Assembly (NCBI RefSeq): GCF_004745575.1
Contig: NZ_RPEM01000011.1
Location: 24,314 to 88,313, forward strand
Direction of reading: 5' to 3'
Length of the DNA stretch: 64,000 nt
Origin: Pseudotabrizicola sediminis
GTDB taxonomy: Bacteria > Pseudomonadota > Alphaproteobacteria > Rhodobacterales > Rhodobacteraceae
Shown: positions 37,320 through 47,318 of the stretch, one piece after another
How positions within the stretch are numbered: the first letter of the stretch is position 1
Layout of the letters: every line of letters starts with the position of its first letter
Program-made: the position numbers and the translations under genes
Notes under the pieces: generated by a model
What the model was told of the DNA's origin: nothing
The model's input: only the letters and a program-made list of their open reading frames with translations
Database searches by the model: none

Positions 37320-37730
37320 ATGACCGAAGCCTACACCAAGATGCTGCAACAGATGATGGAGCAGGGGCAGAAGATGGCAAGCGCCTTCATGCCCGGCATG
37401 GACACCATCGACCCCAAGGCCTTTGAAAAACTGTTCCCGGCGATGCCGAAGGAACTGCTGGAAATGTGGTTCGGCAAGACCTTCAACCCCGAAGGTCTGG
37501 ACGCCCGCACCCGGTTTCTGGTGACCATTGCCGCCCAGACCGTGCTTGGCCCGATCGGCGAGCCGCAATTGCGGATGACCATCAAGAACGGCCTCGCCGC
37601 CGGGGCCAAACAGCGCGAGATCGCGGAAGTGATCTGGCAGATGAGCATGTTCGGTGGGTTGCCCGCCACGCAAAAGGCGCTGGAAATTGCCCAGAGCGTC
37701 TTTGCCGAGACCGAGGAGAGTGACACATGA
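37320..37730 (+). CDS. Carboxymuconolactone-decarboxylase-fold protein in the nuo operon
   Basis: The 136-residue protein matches the carboxymuconolactone decarboxylase/AhpD fold in its second half ([35 protein letters not shown]). It has no Cys and no His, so neither the AhpD CxxC centre nor a classic decarboxylase site is present; an enzymatic role is doubtful. The N-terminal 30 residues are Met/Gln-rich and helical. ATG 37320 is used; GTG 37311, overlapping the nuoI stop, is possible. It overlaps nuoJ by ATGA. Confidence 0.82.
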   Translation: MTEAYTKMLQQMMEQGQKMASAFMPGMDTIDPKAFEKLFPAMPKELLEMWFGKTFNPEGLDARTRFLVTIAAQTVLGPIGEPQLRMTIKNGLAAGAKQREIAEVIWQMSMFGGLPATQKALEIAQSVFAETEESDT

Positions 37731-38341
37731 CTGTCGCGGATTACGCCTTTTATGCCTTTGCCATCGTTGTGGTGGCGGCGGGGCTGATGGTGACCATCAG
37801 CCGGAACCCGGTGCATTCGGTGCTGTGGCTGATCCTGGCCTTTCTGTCGTCAGCCGGGCTGTTCGTGCTGCTGGGGGCGGAGTTTGTGGCGATGCTGCTG
37901 ATCATCGTCTATGTCGGCGCGGTGGCGGTGCTGTTCCTGTTCGTGGTGATGATGCTCGACATCGACTTTGCAGCACTCAAGGGCGAAATCGCGCGATATA
38001 TGCCGCTGGGTCTGCTGATCGGCGTGGTGCTTTTGATGCAATTGTCGCTGGGCATCGGGGCCTGGGTGCAGGCTGAAGGCGCTTTGGGGCTGCGGCAGGC
38101 GGTTGCGCCTGCGATGGAGCAGGTGGAAAACACCCGCGCGCTGGGGCTGCTGATCTATGACAAGTACCTGCTGCTGTTCCAGTTGTCGGGGTTGATCCTG
38201 CTGGTTGCGATGATCGGGGCCATCCTGCTGACGCTGCGTCACCGCAAGGACGTGAAACGCCAGAACGTGCTGCACCAGATGTGGCGCGATCCGGCAGTGG
38301 CGATGGAGCTGAAAGATGTGAAGCCGGGGCAGGGCCTATAA
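37727..38341 (+). CDS. nuoJ: NADH-quinone oxidoreductase subunit J
   Basis: NuoJ (ND6 type) is a membrane subunit with about five transmembrane segments. The 204-residue protein has the signature [20 protein letters not shown] near residue 45, with the family's pi-bulge helix and conserved Glu. ATG 37727 overlaps the upstream TGA (ATGA). The C-terminus is soluble and basic. Confidence 0.96.
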   Translation: MTVADYAFYAFAIVVVAAGLMVTISRNPVHSVLWLILAFLSSAGLFVLLGAEFVAMLLIIVYVGAVAVLFLFVVMMLDIDFAALKGEIARYMPLGLLIGVVLLMQLSLGIGAWVQAEGALGLRQAVAPAMEQVENTRALGLLIYDKYLLLFQLSGLILLVAMIGAILLTLRHRKDVKRQNVLHQMWRDPAVAMELKDVKPGQGL

Positions 38342-38359
38342 GGGCGCTGTGCCGGGGCT

Positions 38360-38387
38360 GGTGGGGGCACAGCACCCACCCTACGGA
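38360..38387 (+). repeat. Palindromic repeat R2, variant copy between nuoJ and nuoK
   Basis: GGTGGG and CCCACC arms flank GGCACAGCA, followed by CTACGGA as in copy 1 (CTACGGA at 7057-7063). An overlapping 8-bp inverted repeat GCTGTGCC/GGCACAGC (38346-38373) offers an alternative fold. It fills most of the 88-bp nuoJ-nuoK gap and could alter expression inside the operon. Confidence 0.55.
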
Positions 38388-38429
38388 ACGATAAAACGGG
38401 CGCGAAAGTCGCCTACGAGGGAACGGAAC

Positions 38430-38735
38430 ATGGTTGGTCTGGAACATTACCTGACAGTCGCGGCGGCTTTGTTCGTCATCGGCATCTTCGGCATCTTCCT
38501 CAACCGGAAGAATGTGATCGTCATCCTGATGTCGATCGAACTGATGCTGCTGGCGGTTAACATCAACATGGTCGCGTTTTCAAGCTATCTGGGCGATCTG
38601 GTGGGGCAGATTTTCACCATGTTCATCCTGACCGTGGCGGCGGCCGAGGCGGCGATTGGCCTTGCGATCCTGGTGGTGTTCTTCCGAAACCGCGGAACGA
38701 TCGACGTCGAAGACGTCAACGTGATGAAAGGCTGA
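38430..38735 (+). CDS. nuoK: NADH-quinone oxidoreductase subunit K
   Basis: NuoK (ND4L type) is a 101-residue membrane subunit with three transmembrane helices, two of which hold the conserved Glu residues of the proton path ([11 protein letters not shown] and [12 protein letters not shown]). ATG 38430 follows GAGGGAACGGA. The upstream frame passes through an R2 palindrome and is not coding. Confidence 0.97.
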   Translation: MVGLEHYLTVAAALFVIGIFGIFLNRKNVIVILMSIELMLLAVNINMVAFSSYLGDLVGQIFTMFILTVAAAEAAIGLAILVVFFRNRGTIDVEDVNVMKG

Positions 38736-38739
38736 CCCC

Positions 38740-40914
38740 ATGGCAACGATCATCCTTCTTGCGCCCTTGGTCGGCGCGCTGATCTGCGGCTTTGGCTGGC
38801 GCATCATCGGCGAACGGGCCGGGCAGATCATCGCCACGGCGCTGGTGTTTCTGGCGGCTTTCCTGTCCTGGATCATCTTCCTGACCTTTGATGGCGAGAT
38901 GTACCGCGTGGTGCTGCTGCGCTGGATTGAATCCGGGTCTTTGGGCAGCGAATGGGCCATCCGGGTGGACCGGCTGACCGCGATCATGCTGGTTGTGGTG
39001 AACTCGGTTTCGGCCCTCGTGCACCTCTATTCCTTCGGCTACATGGCGCATGACGACAACTGGACCGAGCGTGAGCATTACCGGGCGCGGTTTTTTGCGT
39101 ATCTCTCGTTCTTCACCTTTGCCATGCTGATGCTGGTGACATCTGACAACCTTGTGCAGATGTTCTTCGGTTGGGAAGGTGTGGGCGTGGCCTCTTACCT
39201 GCTGATCGGGTTCTACTACAAAAAACCGAGCGCGAATGCCGCTGCCATCAAGGCCTTTGTGGTCAACCGCGTCGGTGACTTCGGATTTGCCCTTGGTATC
39301 ATGGCGCTGTTCTTCCTGACCGACTCGGTCCGTTTTGATGAGGTGTTTGCTGCGGCTCCGGCCCTTGCAGACACCAGCATCCGGTTTCTCTGGGCCGACT
39401 GGAATGCGGCGAACCTGATCGGGGTGTTGCTGTTCATCGGTGCCATGGGCAAGTCGGCGCAGCTTTTCCTGCACACCTGGCTGCCCGACGCGATGGAAGG
39501 CCCGACCCCGGTGTCGGCGCTGATCCACGCGGCGACCATGGTGACGGCGGGGGTGTTTCTGGTCTGCCGCATGTCGCCGGTGTACGAATATGCGCCAAGC
39601 GCCATGGTGATGATCACCGTTCTGGGGGCTGCGACCGCCTTTGTCGCGGCCACGATTGGCCTTGTGCAGAACGATATCAAGCGCGTGATCGCCTATTCGA
39701 CGATGTCGCAGTTGGGCTACATGTTTGTGGCCGCTGGCGTGGGCGTCTACTCGGTGGCGATGTTCCACCTGTTCACCCATGCATTTTTCAAAGCGATGCT
39801 GTTCCTTGGGGCCGGGTCCGTGATCCATGCCACGCATCATGAACAGGACATGCGCAACTACGGCGGCCTGCGCAAAAAGATTCCCTATACCTTTGCGGCG
39901 ATGATGATCGGCACGCTGGCGATCACCGGCGTGGGCATTCCGCTGACCCACATCGGCTTTGCCGGTTTCCTGTCCAAGGATGCGGTGATCGAGTCTGCCT
40001 TTGTCGGCAATCAGGGTGCGTTCTGGCTGCTGGTGGTTGCTGCGGGGATGACCAGTTTCTATTCCTGGCGGCTGATGTTCCTGACGTTCTATGGCACCAA
40101 CCGCGCAGGAACGGTGGGGCATGGCCACGGTCACGGTCACGGCCATGATGACCACCACCACGAACCGCATGAAAGCCCGACCATCATGCTGATCCCGCTG
40201 GGGGTTCTGGCGCTTGGTGCGGCGTTTTCGGGGATGATCTGGTACAGCGTGTTCTTCGGCGACGAAGACAAGGTGCGCGACTGGTTCGGGATGGACGCGG
40301 CGCATCATCAGGCGGAAGAGCCCGCCGTTGCCCCGGTTGCGGGTACGGCTGCCCCGGCCCCGGTACAGGGCGCTGGTGTTGCCACTGAAGCCGCACCGTC
40401 CGAGGGCGCTGTGATTGCGACCGACGCCGCCCCGGCAGAGGACATCCATGTCGCCCGCGTCGCGCCAAAAGGTGCCATCTTTATCGGCCCGGAAAACACC
40501 GTTCTGCATGATGCGCATTATGTGCCGAAATGGGTGAAGGTCAGTCCCTTCATCGCCATGGTCCTGGGCTTTGCCTTGTCCTGGCTGTTCTACATCAAGA
40601 ACCCGTCACTGCCCGGCCGTCTGGCTGCCAACCAGCGCCCGCTGTACCTGTTCTTGCTGAACAAATGGTACTTTGACGAGCTTTATGACTGGGTCTTCGT
40701 GCGTCCCGCCAAATGGCTGGGGGGCTTCCTGTGGAAGCGCGGCGATGGTGCGGTAATTGACGGGTCGATCAACGGCGTGGCGATGGGGCTGATCCCCATG
40801 CTGACCCGCCTCGCCGGTCGGGCGCAGTCCGGCTATGTGTTTCACTATGCCTTCGCCATGGTGCTCGGGGTTGTCGCCCTGATCAGCTGGCTCACGCTGT
40901 CTGGCGCGCAGTAA
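38740..40914 (+). CDS. nuoL: NADH-quinone oxidoreductase subunit L
   Basis: NuoL (ND5 type) is the distal antiporter-like proton pump with a lateral helix. The 724-residue protein has the conserved [19 protein letters not shown] and [24 protein letters not shown] segments. Two insertions stand out: a His-rich stretch around residues 461-480 and an Ala/Pro/Glu linker around 526-575, both between late membrane helices and probably in a soluble loop. The length is about 100 residues above the E. coli type. Confidence 0.96.
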   Translation: MATIILLAPLVGALICGFGWRIIGERAGQIIATALVFLAAFLSWIIFLTFDGEMYRVVLLRWIESGSLGSEWAIRVDRLTAIMLVVVNSVSALVHLYSFGYMAHDDNWTEREHYRARFFAYLSFFTFAMLMLVTSDNLVQMFFGWEGVGVASYLLIGFYYKKPSANAAAIKAFVVNRVGDFGFALGIMALFFLTDSVRFDEVFAAAPALADTSIRFLWADWNAANLIGVLLFIGAMGKSAQLFLHTWLPDAMEGPTPVSALIHAATMVTAGVFLVCRMSPVYEYAPSAMVMITVLGAATAFVAATIGLVQNDIKRVIAYSTMSQLGYMFVAAGVGVYSVAMFHLFTHAFFKAMLFLGAGSVIHATHHEQDMRNYGGLRKKIPYTFAAMMIGTLAITGVGIPLTHIGFAGFLSKDAVIESAFVGNQGAFWLLVVAAGMTSFYSWRLMFLTFYGTNRAGTVGHGHGHGHGHDDHHHEPHESPTIMLIPLGVLALGAAFSGMIWYSVFFGDEDKVRDWFGMDAAHHQAEEPAVAPVAGTAAPAPVQGAGVATEAAPSEGAVIATDAAPAEDIHVARVAPKGAIFIGPENTVLHDAHYVPKWVKVSPFIAMVLGFALSWLFYIKNPSLPGRLAANQRPLYLFLLNKWYFDELYDWVFVRPAKWLGGFLWKRGDGAVIDGSINGVAMGLIPMLTRLAGRAQSGYVFHYAFAMVLGVVALISWLTLSGAQ

Positions 40915-40932
40915 GGGGGCGAAAGAGAACTT

Positions 40933-42471
40933 ATGGACAACCTGCTTTCCATCATCACCTTCATCCCCGCAGTGGCCGCCGTCATCATGGCGTTGTTCCT
41001 GCGCGGTGATGACGCTGCTGCGCAACAGAATGCCAAATGGCTGGCCCTGCTGGCCACGGCAGCCACCTTCCTTGTGTCGCTGTTTCTTCTGGCCGGGTTT
41101 GACCCTGCCAATACCGGCATGCAGTTTGTCGAGGAATACGACTGGATCCTTGGCCTGCAATACAAGATGGGCGTCGACGGCATCTCGGTGCTGTTCGTGA
41201 TGCTGACGACGTTCCTGATGCCGATCACCATCGCGTCGTGCTGGACCGTGCAAACCCGCGTCAAGGAATACATGATCGCTTTCCTGATGCTGGAAACCCT
41301 GATGCTGGGGGTGTTCTGCGCGCTGGATCTGGTGCTGTTCTACCTGTTCTTCGAGGCGGGTCTGATCCCGATGTTCCTGATCATCGGCATCTGGGGTGGC
41401 AAGGAACGCATCTATGCCGCGTTCAAGTTCTTCCTGTACACCTTCCTCGGCTCGGTGCTGATGCTGGTGGCGATGATCGCCATGTATTGGGATGCGGGCA
41501 CGACCGATATTCCAACACTGCTGACCCACAACTTCACGTCAGAGACGTTCAGCCTGTTCGGCATCCCCATCATCGGCGGTCTGCAGACCATGCTGTTTCT
41601 GGCGTTCTTTGCCAGCTTTGCCGTCAAGATGCCGATGTGGCCGGTGCACACCTGGCTGCCCGACGCCCATGTGCAGGCACCGACCGCCGGGTCGGTGGTG
41701 CTGGCGGCGATCCTGCTGAAAATGGGGGGCTATGGCTTCTTGCGGTTTTCGCTGCCGATGTTCCCGGTTGGGTCGGATGTGATGGCGCCGCTGGTGCTGT
41801 GGATGTCGGCCATTGCCATTGTTTACACCTCTCTGGTGGCGCTTGCGCAGTCTGACATGAAAAAGCTGATCGCCTATTCGTCGGTGGCCCACATGGGCTA
41901 TGTGACGATGGGGATCTTTGCCGCCAATCAGCAGGGCATTGACGGCGCGATCTTCCAGATGATCAGCCACGGTTTCATCTCGGGTGCGCTGTTCTTGTGC
42001 GTCGGCGTGATTTATGACCGGATGCACACGCGTGAGATTGACGCCTACGGCGGGCTGGTCAACAAGATGCCGGCCTATGCGATGATCTTCATGTTCTTCA
42101 CCATGGCCAACGTGGGCCTGCCGGGCACGAGTGGTTTCGTCGGCGAATTCCTGGTGCTGGTGGGGATCTTCCAGGTCAACACCTGGGTCGCCGCCGTTGC
42201 CACCTCTGGCGTGATCCTGTCGGCGGCCTATGCGCTGTGGCTCTATCGCCGCGTCGTGATGGGAGAGCTGATCAAAGAGGCGCTCAAGTCGATCACCGAC
42301 ATGACCCGCCGCGAAAAGGCGATCTTTGCGCCGCTGGTGGTGATGACCCTGCTTCTTGGCATCTACCCGGCACTGGTCACCGATATTATCGGCCCCAGCG
42401 TCTCTGCCCTTGTGACCGATTATCAGGCCGCGATCCCCGCTTCGGGTGCATCGCAGCTTGCGCAGCAGTGA
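40933..42471 (+). CDS. nuoM: NADH-quinone oxidoreductase subunit M
   Basis: NuoM (ND4 type) is the second antiporter-like proton pump. The 512-residue, 14-helix protein has [21 protein letters not shown] with the key Glu near residue 143, [17 protein letters not shown] near residue 240 and the discontinuous-helix SVAHMGYV motif. A GAAAGAG purine run precedes ATG 40933. Confidence 0.97.
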   Translation: MDNLLSIITFIPAVAAVIMALFLRGDDAAAQQNAKWLALLATAATFLVSLFLLAGFDPANTGMQFVEEYDWILGLQYKMGVDGISVLFVMLTTFLMPITIASCWTVQTRVKEYMIAFLMLETLMLGVFCALDLVLFYLFFEAGLIPMFLIIGIWGGKERIYAAFKFFLYTFLGSVLMLVAMIAMYWDAGTTDIPTLLTHNFTSETFSLFGIPIIGGLQTMLFLAFFASFAVKMPMWPVHTWLPDAHVQAPTAGSVVLAAILLKMGGYGFLRFSLPMFPVGSDVMAPLVLWMSAIAIVYTSLVALAQSDMKKLIAYSSVAHMGYVTMGIFAANQQGIDGAIFQMISHGFISGALFLCVGVIYDRMHTREIDAYGGLVNKMPAYAMIFMFFTMANVGLPGTSGFVGEFLVLVGIFQVNTWVAAVATSGVILSAAYALWLYRRVVMGELIKEALKSITDMTRREKAIFAPLVVMTLLLGIYPALVTDIIGPSVSALVTDYQAAIPASGASQLAQQ

Positions 42472-42484
42472 AGGAGCGGGGACC

Positions 42485-43921
42485 ATGACCGCAGTCGATT
42501 TCAACACTATCCTGCCGGAATTCCTTCTGGCAGCCTTCGCGCTCGGGGCGCTGATGTTCGGGGCTTACGGCGGCAAGGACAAGACCGCCGCCACGCTGGT
42601 CTGGGCCACGTCAGGCCTGTTCATCGCCCTGGCGCTGTTCATCGGCTTTGGCACCACGGGCGAGCGGATGGCCTTTGGTGGCTTGTTTACCGATGACCCC
42701 TTTGCCCGCTTTGCCAAGGTGATCATCCTGGTCTCTGCCGCCTGCGTCATGCTGATGTCGCAAGACTATATGCAGCGCCGCGATCTGTTGCGCTTCGAGT
42801 TTCCCATTCTGGTGACCCTTGCCGTGATCGGCATGATGGTCATGGTCTCGGCAGGCGATCTGATGACGCTGTACATGGGCCTGGAGCTGCAGTCGCTGTC
42901 GCTGTACGTCGTGGCTGCCATGCGCCGCGACAGCACGAAATCGTCGGAAGCCGGTCTGAAATACTTTGTCCTTGGCGCGCTGTCGTCGGGCCTGTTCCTG
43001 TATGGCGCGTCGCTGGCCTATGGTTTTGCCGGCACCACGCAGTTTGCGGGCATCCTGTCGACGCTGGGTGGGGATACCCCTGCCGGTCTGACCATCGGTC
43101 TGGTGTTCATGCTGGCCGCGCTTGCCTTCAAGGTATCGGCTGCCCCGTTCCACATGTGGACGCCGGATGTGTACGAAGGCTCACCCACCCCGATCACCGC
43201 GTTTTTTGCCACCGCGCCCAAGGTCGCGGCCATGGCGCTGATCGCGCGGCTGGTGCATGACGCTTTTGGCGCCATTCCGGGGGAGTGGACGCAGGTGCTG
43301 GCCGCCCTTGCCGTGGTGTCTATGTTTCTTGGCGGCATCGCCGCGATCGGGCAGCGCGACATCAAGCGCCTGATGGCCTATTCCTCGATCGCCCATATGG
43401 GCTATGCGCTGGTCGGTCTTGCCTCCGGCACGGCCGAGGGGGTGCAGGCCATGCTGATCTACATGGCGATCTACGTCACCATGAACGTCGGCACCTTTGC
43501 CTTCATCCTGTCGATGGAACGCGATGGCCGCCCGATCACCGATATTCAGTCGCTGAACATGTTCTCCAAAAACGAACCGCTCAAGGCGCTTGCCCTGCTG
43601 GTGCTGATGTTCAGCCTTGCCGGTGTGCCGCCGATGCTGGGCTTTTTCGGCAAGTTCTATGTGCTGAAGGCGGCGGTCGATGCGGGCATGGTCTGGCTGG
43701 CGGTGGCGGGGGCTGTGGCCTCGGTCATTGGGGCGTTCTATTACCTGCGGATCGTGTTCTTCATCTACTTCGGCAAAGACGGCGAACCGGCGACCAGCAA
43801 CATGGCCCCGGTGCAATGGGTGATGATGGTCGGCGTGGCGGTCATCATGGTGCTGGGCATCGTCAACCTGTTCGGGATCGAGCCTGTTGCGGCCCTCGCG
43901 GCCGAAGCCCTTGTCAGATAA
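42485..43921 (+). CDS. nuoN: NADH-quinone oxidoreductase subunit N
   Basis: NuoN (ND2 type) is the third antiporter-like subunit. The 478-residue protein has the [18 protein letters not shown] key-Glu helix, [20 protein letters not shown] and the [13 protein letters not shown] segment. ATG 42485 follows GAAGGAGCGGGG. It is the last nuo gene, and its end overlaps the likely TTG start of birA by 11 bases. Confidence 0.97.
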   Translation: MTAVDFNTILPEFLLAAFALGALMFGAYGGKDKTAATLVWATSGLFIALALFIGFGTTGERMAFGGLFTDDPFARFAKVIILVSAACVMLMSQDYMQRRDLLRFEFPILVTLAVIGMMVMVSAGDLMTLYMGLELQSLSLYVVAAMRRDSTKSSEAGLKYFVLGALSSGLFLYGASLAYGFAGTTQFAGILSTLGGDTPAGLTIGLVFMLAALAFKVSAAPFHMWTPDVYEGSPTPITAFFATAPKVAAMALIARLVHDAFGAIPGEWTQVLAALAVVSMFLGGIAAIGQRDIKRLMAYSSIAHMGYALVGLASGTAEGVQAMLIYMAIYVTMNVGTFAFILSMERDGRPITDIQSLNMFSKNEPLKALALLVLMFSLAGVPPMLGFFGKFYVLKAAVDAGMVWLAVAGAVASVIGAFYYLRIVFFIYFGKDGEPATSNMAPVQWVMMVGVAVIMVLGIVNLFGIEPVAALAAEALVR

Positions 43922-44681
43922 GTCTTGGCCCGCAGGCGTCGGCCGCACCCTCCTGCCAGAGGTTGACAGCACCAACGCCGAGGCCTTTCGAAGGGCCCCG
44001 CAACTTGCGGGGCCCGAGTGGATTCTGGCTGCCACGCAGACCGCAGGGCGGGGCCGCCGCGCGCGGCCCTGGGCCAGCCCGCGCGGCAATTTCTATGCCA
44101 CCTATGCGATGCACAGTGCCGAAGCGCCGCAAACACTGGCGTTGCGCAGCTTCGTCGCCGCCCTTGCCCTGCATGACGCGCTCAGCGTGGTGACCGGCAC
44201 GCCGCAGGCGCTTGCGCTGAAATGGCCCAATGATGTGCTCTTGTCGGGCGGCAAGGTGGCGGGCATCCTGCTGGAATGCCAGAGCACAGGTCAACATGGG
44301 GTGGCGCAGGGCCGCCAGACCCTTGCCATCGGCATCGGCGTCAACCTGATCGGCCACCCGGATGTGGCGCAGGTCGAGGCAGGGGCCACCCCCCCGGTCT
44401 CGGTCCTGTCGGAAACCGGTCAGCGCCGTACCCCCGAGGCTTTTCTTGATGCGCTTGCTGCGGCCTATGCCCGGTGGGAAACCACCTTCACGACACAGGG
44501 CTTCGCCCCGATCCGCGCCGCCTGGCTGGCCCGTGCCGCCCGTCTGGGCGAACCCATCCGCGCCCGCACCGGCACTCATGACCGGCACGGCATTTTTGAC
44601 AGCATCGACGACCGTGGCAATCTGATCCTGCGCACGCCGCAAACCACCCTTGCCATCCCCGCTGCCGAGGTGTTCTTCTGA
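43911..44681 (+). CDS. birA: Biotin--[acetyl-CoA carboxylase] ligase
   Basis: BirA makes biotinyl-AMP and attaches biotin to AccB, encoded at 5 kb of this window. The 256-residue protein has the ligase motifs [23 protein letters not shown] and [18 protein letters not shown] and a short C-terminal domain; it lacks the DNA-binding domain of E. coli BirA, so it is not a repressor. No ATG is available; TTG 43911 gives LSDKSWPAG and overlaps nuoN. TTG 43887 is an alternative. Confidence 0.92.
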   Translation: MSDKSWPAGVGRTLLPEVDSTNAEAFRRAPQLAGPEWILAATQTAGRGRRARPWASPRGNFYATYAMHSAEAPQTLALRSFVAALALHDALSVVTGTPQALALKWPNDVLLSGGKVAGILLECQSTGQHGVAQGRQTLAIGIGVNLIGHPDVAQVEAGATPPVSVLSETGQRRTPEAFLDALAAAYARWETTFTTQGFAPIRAAWLARAARLGEPIRARTGTHDRHGIFDSIDDRGNLILRTPQTTLAIPAAEVFF

Positions 44682-44697
44682 ACCTTGACGTCATCTC

Positions 44698-44746
44698 CTG
44701 TTCCCAAATATCCCACGGGGGTCCGGGGGTGTGAAACCCCCGGTCC
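44698..44746 (-). repeat. Interspersed hairpin repeat R1, copy D
   Basis: The reverse complement matches copy B (11877-11926) with one indel and two substitutions over 49 bases, including the CCGGGGGT/ACCCCCGG hairpin, the CCCCGTGGGATATTT core and the GAACAG tail. It lies in the 103-bp space between birA and coaX, in the opposite orientation to both genes. Confidence 0.85.
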
Positions 44747-44784
44747 TGCCGCCTCCGCAAGACCAAACGCCCGGAACCACGCGC

Positions 44785-45564
44785 ATGCTCCTCGCCATCG
44801 ACTGCGGCAATACCAACACCGTGTTTTCTGTCTGGGATGGCGTGCGCTTCATCGCAACCTGGCGGATCGCGACAGATCACACCCGCACGGCGGATGAGTA
44901 TTTCGTCTGGCTGTCATCGCTGATGGTGATGACCAAAACCGAAGCGACCATCTCGCAAGCCATCATCTCCTCCACCGTGCCGCGCGTGGTGTTCAACCTG
45001 CGGGTGCTGTGCGACCGCTATTTCGGCTGCCGTCCGCTGGTGGTGGGCAAGCCGGAGTGTCGGCTGCCGGTGCCGCCGCGGGTGGATCAGGGCACGACCG
45101 TCGGCCCCGACCGGTTGGTCAACACCGCAGGTGCGCATGACCGGCATGGCGGGGATCTGATCGTGGTCGATTTCGGCACCGCGACCACCTTTGATGTGGT
45201 CGATACCGATGGGGCTTACGTCGGCGGTGTCATCGCGCCCGGCGTGAACCTGAGCCTGGAGGCGCTGCATATGGCCGCCGCTGCCCTGCCGCATATTGAT
45301 GTGGCCAAACCGGCCAAAGCCATCGGCACGAATACGGTGGCCTGTATGCAATCCGGGGTGTATTGGGGGTATATCGGGCTGGTCGAAGGCATCGTGCGTG
45401 AAGTGCGCCGCGAACGCGACCGTCCCACCAAAGTTATCGCAACCGGGGGGCTGGCCTCCTTGTTCGCACAAGGCACCGATTTATTTCACAAGATCGAGGA
45501 TGATCTGACCATGCATGGCCTCGTCCTGATCCACGACTTCAACAAGGAAACTGCATGTCTGTGA
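44785..45564 (+). CDS. coaX: Type III pantothenate kinase
   Basis: CoaX phosphorylates pantothenate in the first step of coenzyme A synthesis. The 259-residue protein has the ASKHA phosphate-1 motif LLAIDCGNTNTVF at the start, VGPDRLVNTAGA, the VVDFGTATTFDVV phosphate-2 motif and IATGGLASLFA. ATG 44785 starts the conserved motif; the upstream open frame comes from repeat D. It overlaps rnj by ten bases. Confidence 0.96.
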   Translation: MLLAIDCGNTNTVFSVWDGVRFIATWRIATDHTRTADEYFVWLSSLMVMTKTEATISQAIISSTVPRVVFNLRVLCDRYFGCRPLVVGKPECRLPVPPRVDQGTTVGPDRLVNTAGAHDRHGGDLIVVDFGTATTFDVVDTDGAYVGGVIAPGVNLSLEALHMAAAALPHIDVAKPAKAIGTNTVACMQSGVYWGYIGLVEGIVREVRRERDRPTKVIATGGLASLFAQGTDLFHKIEDDLTMHGLVLIHDFNKETACL

Positions 45565-47231
45565 ACCGTCTGATCTATCTTCCCCTCGGTGGCGCGGGTG
45601 AGATCGGGATGAACTGCTATGTCTATGGCTACGGCCCGGAAGGGCGCGAGCGTCTGATCGTCGTCGACCTTGGGGTGACCTTCCCCGATATGGATGGCAG
45701 CCCCGGTGTCGACCTGATCATGGCCGATATCTCCTGGCTTGAGGCGCGGGCCGACCGGATTGATGGCATCTTCATCACCCACGCGCATGAAGACCACATC
45801 GGTGCGCTTGGCCTGCTGTGGCCAAAGCTGAAATCCCGCGTCTATGCCCGCCGCTTCACCGCAAACATCGGCAAGCTGAAGCTGGACGAGATGGGCCTGC
45901 CGCTGGATGTCATCACCACGGTCGATCCGCGCCCGGCGGTGGTGCAGGCCGGCCCGTTCGAGGTGCAGTTCGTGCCCGTCAGCCATTCGATCCCCGAGGC
46001 GAGTGCGCTGGTGATCGACACGCCTGCCGGCCGCATCTTCCATTCTGGCGACTTCAAGATCGACCACAACCCGATCGTGGGCGAGCCATGGGATGACGAG
46101 GCGATCAAGGCCATCGGCGAAGAGCGCCCGGTAAAGGTGCTCATGTGCGATTCGACCAATGTGTTTTCCACCCATCCGGGCCGGTCGGAATCCACCCTCG
46201 GCACGGCCTTGCGCGAGTTGATCTCGTCGCGCGGCGGGATGGTGGTGGCGACCACATTCGGGTCGAACGTCGCGCGGTTGAAAACGCTGGCAGAGGCTGC
46301 GCGCGCGTCTGACCGCTCGATCTGCGTGCTGGGCCGGTCGATGCGGCGGATGCTGTCGGTGTCGGAGGAAACCGGCGTGCTGACCGGCTTTCCGCGTCTG
46401 GTCTCGCCGGAAGAGGCCCTGGACATTCCGCGGGGCAACCTGATGCTGCTGGTCACCGGCAGCCAGGGCGAACGGCGTGCCGCCTCGGCGCAGCTGTCAC
46501 GCGGCAAGTATCTTGGGCTGCAGATGAAAGAGGGGGATACCTTCCTGTTTTCGTCGAAGGTCATTCCCGGAAACGAACGCGGCGTGCTGAAAATCATGAA
46601 CGCGTTCTCGGAAATGGGTGTTGATGTCGTGGATGATTGCAACGGCCTGTATCACGTGTCGGGCCATGCCAACCGCCCCGATCTGGAGCATGTGCACCGC
46701 CTGCTGCTGCCCGACATGCTGATCCCGATGCATGGCGAACACCGCCACCTGCGCGAACATGTCAAGATCGCGACTGCGGCGGGAATCGCCGCCGAAGTTG
46801 CCACCAATGGCATGATGATGGACCTGACCGGCGAGGTGCCGACGGTGGTCGAATACATCGAAACCGGTCGGTTGTATCTGGATGGCAATGTGCTGATCGG
46901 GTCGATGGATGGCGTGGTGCGCGACCGGATCCGCATGGCGCTGAACGGGCATGCCATGGTCACGGTCATTCTGGACGAGGCGGACGAGCCGCTGGGGGAA
47001 GCTTGGGTGGAACTGTCGGGCCTGCCCGCTGTGGGTCGCGGAGAGCGCAATCTGGCCGAAACGCTGGAAACCGATCTGTCGGCCTATCTTGAAACCGCCG
47101 GGGCCAAGGTGCTGCGCGATGATGCAAAGCTGGACGAGGCGCTGCGCCGGATCGTGCGTCAGGTGTCGATGGAAGAAATCGGCAAGAAGCCGGAAGTGAC
47201 GGTGGTGGTCAGCCGGTTGCAGGCCGAATAG
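45555..47231 (+). CDS. rnj: Ribonuclease J
   Basis: RNase J is a metallo-beta-lactamase-fold nuclease with 5' exonuclease and endonuclease activity, used by alphaproteobacteria for rRNA and mRNA processing. The 558-residue protein has PLGGAGEIGMNCY at the start, the metal motif THAHEDHIGAL near residue 75, a beta-CASP region with SGHANRPDLEH and a C-terminal domain. ATG 45555 overlaps coaX. It closes the nuo-birA-coaX-rnj block, and a strong bidirectional terminator follows. Confidence 0.95.
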   Translation: MSVNRLIYLPLGGAGEIGMNCYVYGYGPEGRERLIVVDLGVTFPDMDGSPGVDLIMADISWLEARADRIDGIFITHAHEDHIGALGLLWPKLKSRVYARRFTANIGKLKLDEMGLPLDVITTVDPRPAVVQAGPFEVQFVPVSHSIPEASALVIDTPAGRIFHSGDFKIDHNPIVGEPWDDEAIKAIGEERPVKVLMCDSTNVFSTHPGRSESTLGTALRELISSRGGMVVATTFGSNVARLKTLAEAARASDRSICVLGRSMRRMLSVSEETGVLTGFPRLVSPEEALDIPRGNLMLLVTGSQGERRAASAQLSRGKYLGLQMKEGDTFLFSSKVIPGNERGVLKIMNAFSEMGVDVVDDCNGLYHVSGHANRPDLEHVHRLLLPDMLIPMHGEHRHLREHVKIATAAGIAAEVATNGMMMDLTGEVPTVVEYIETGRLYLDGNVLIGSMDGVVRDRIRMALNGHAMVTVILDEADEPLGEAWVELSGLPAVGRGERNLAETLETDLSAYLETAGAKVLRDDAKLDEALRRIVRQVSMEEIGKKPEVTVVVSRLQAE

Positions 47232-47258
47232 GCCGGCAGCCTGCGGCACCACACAGAA

Positions 47259-47286
47259 AAAGGCCCTGCATCGCTGCAGGGCCTTT
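47259..47286. terminator. Bidirectional Rho-independent terminator
   Basis: A perfect 12-bp stem (AAAGGCCCTGCA with TGCAGGGCCTTT) closes a TCGC loop, with T-rich sequence on the right and A-rich on the left. It sits between the convergent rnj and helicase genes and should serve both. Confidence 0.92.
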
Positions 47287-47318
47287 GTTTATCGTGATGA
47301 TGCAAAAGGCGCTCTGCC

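Noticed and set aside
38716..40518. A 600-codon minus-strand frame opposite nuoL
   Set aside because: Antisense shadow of nuoL; the His/Arg-rich product has no recognisable domain.
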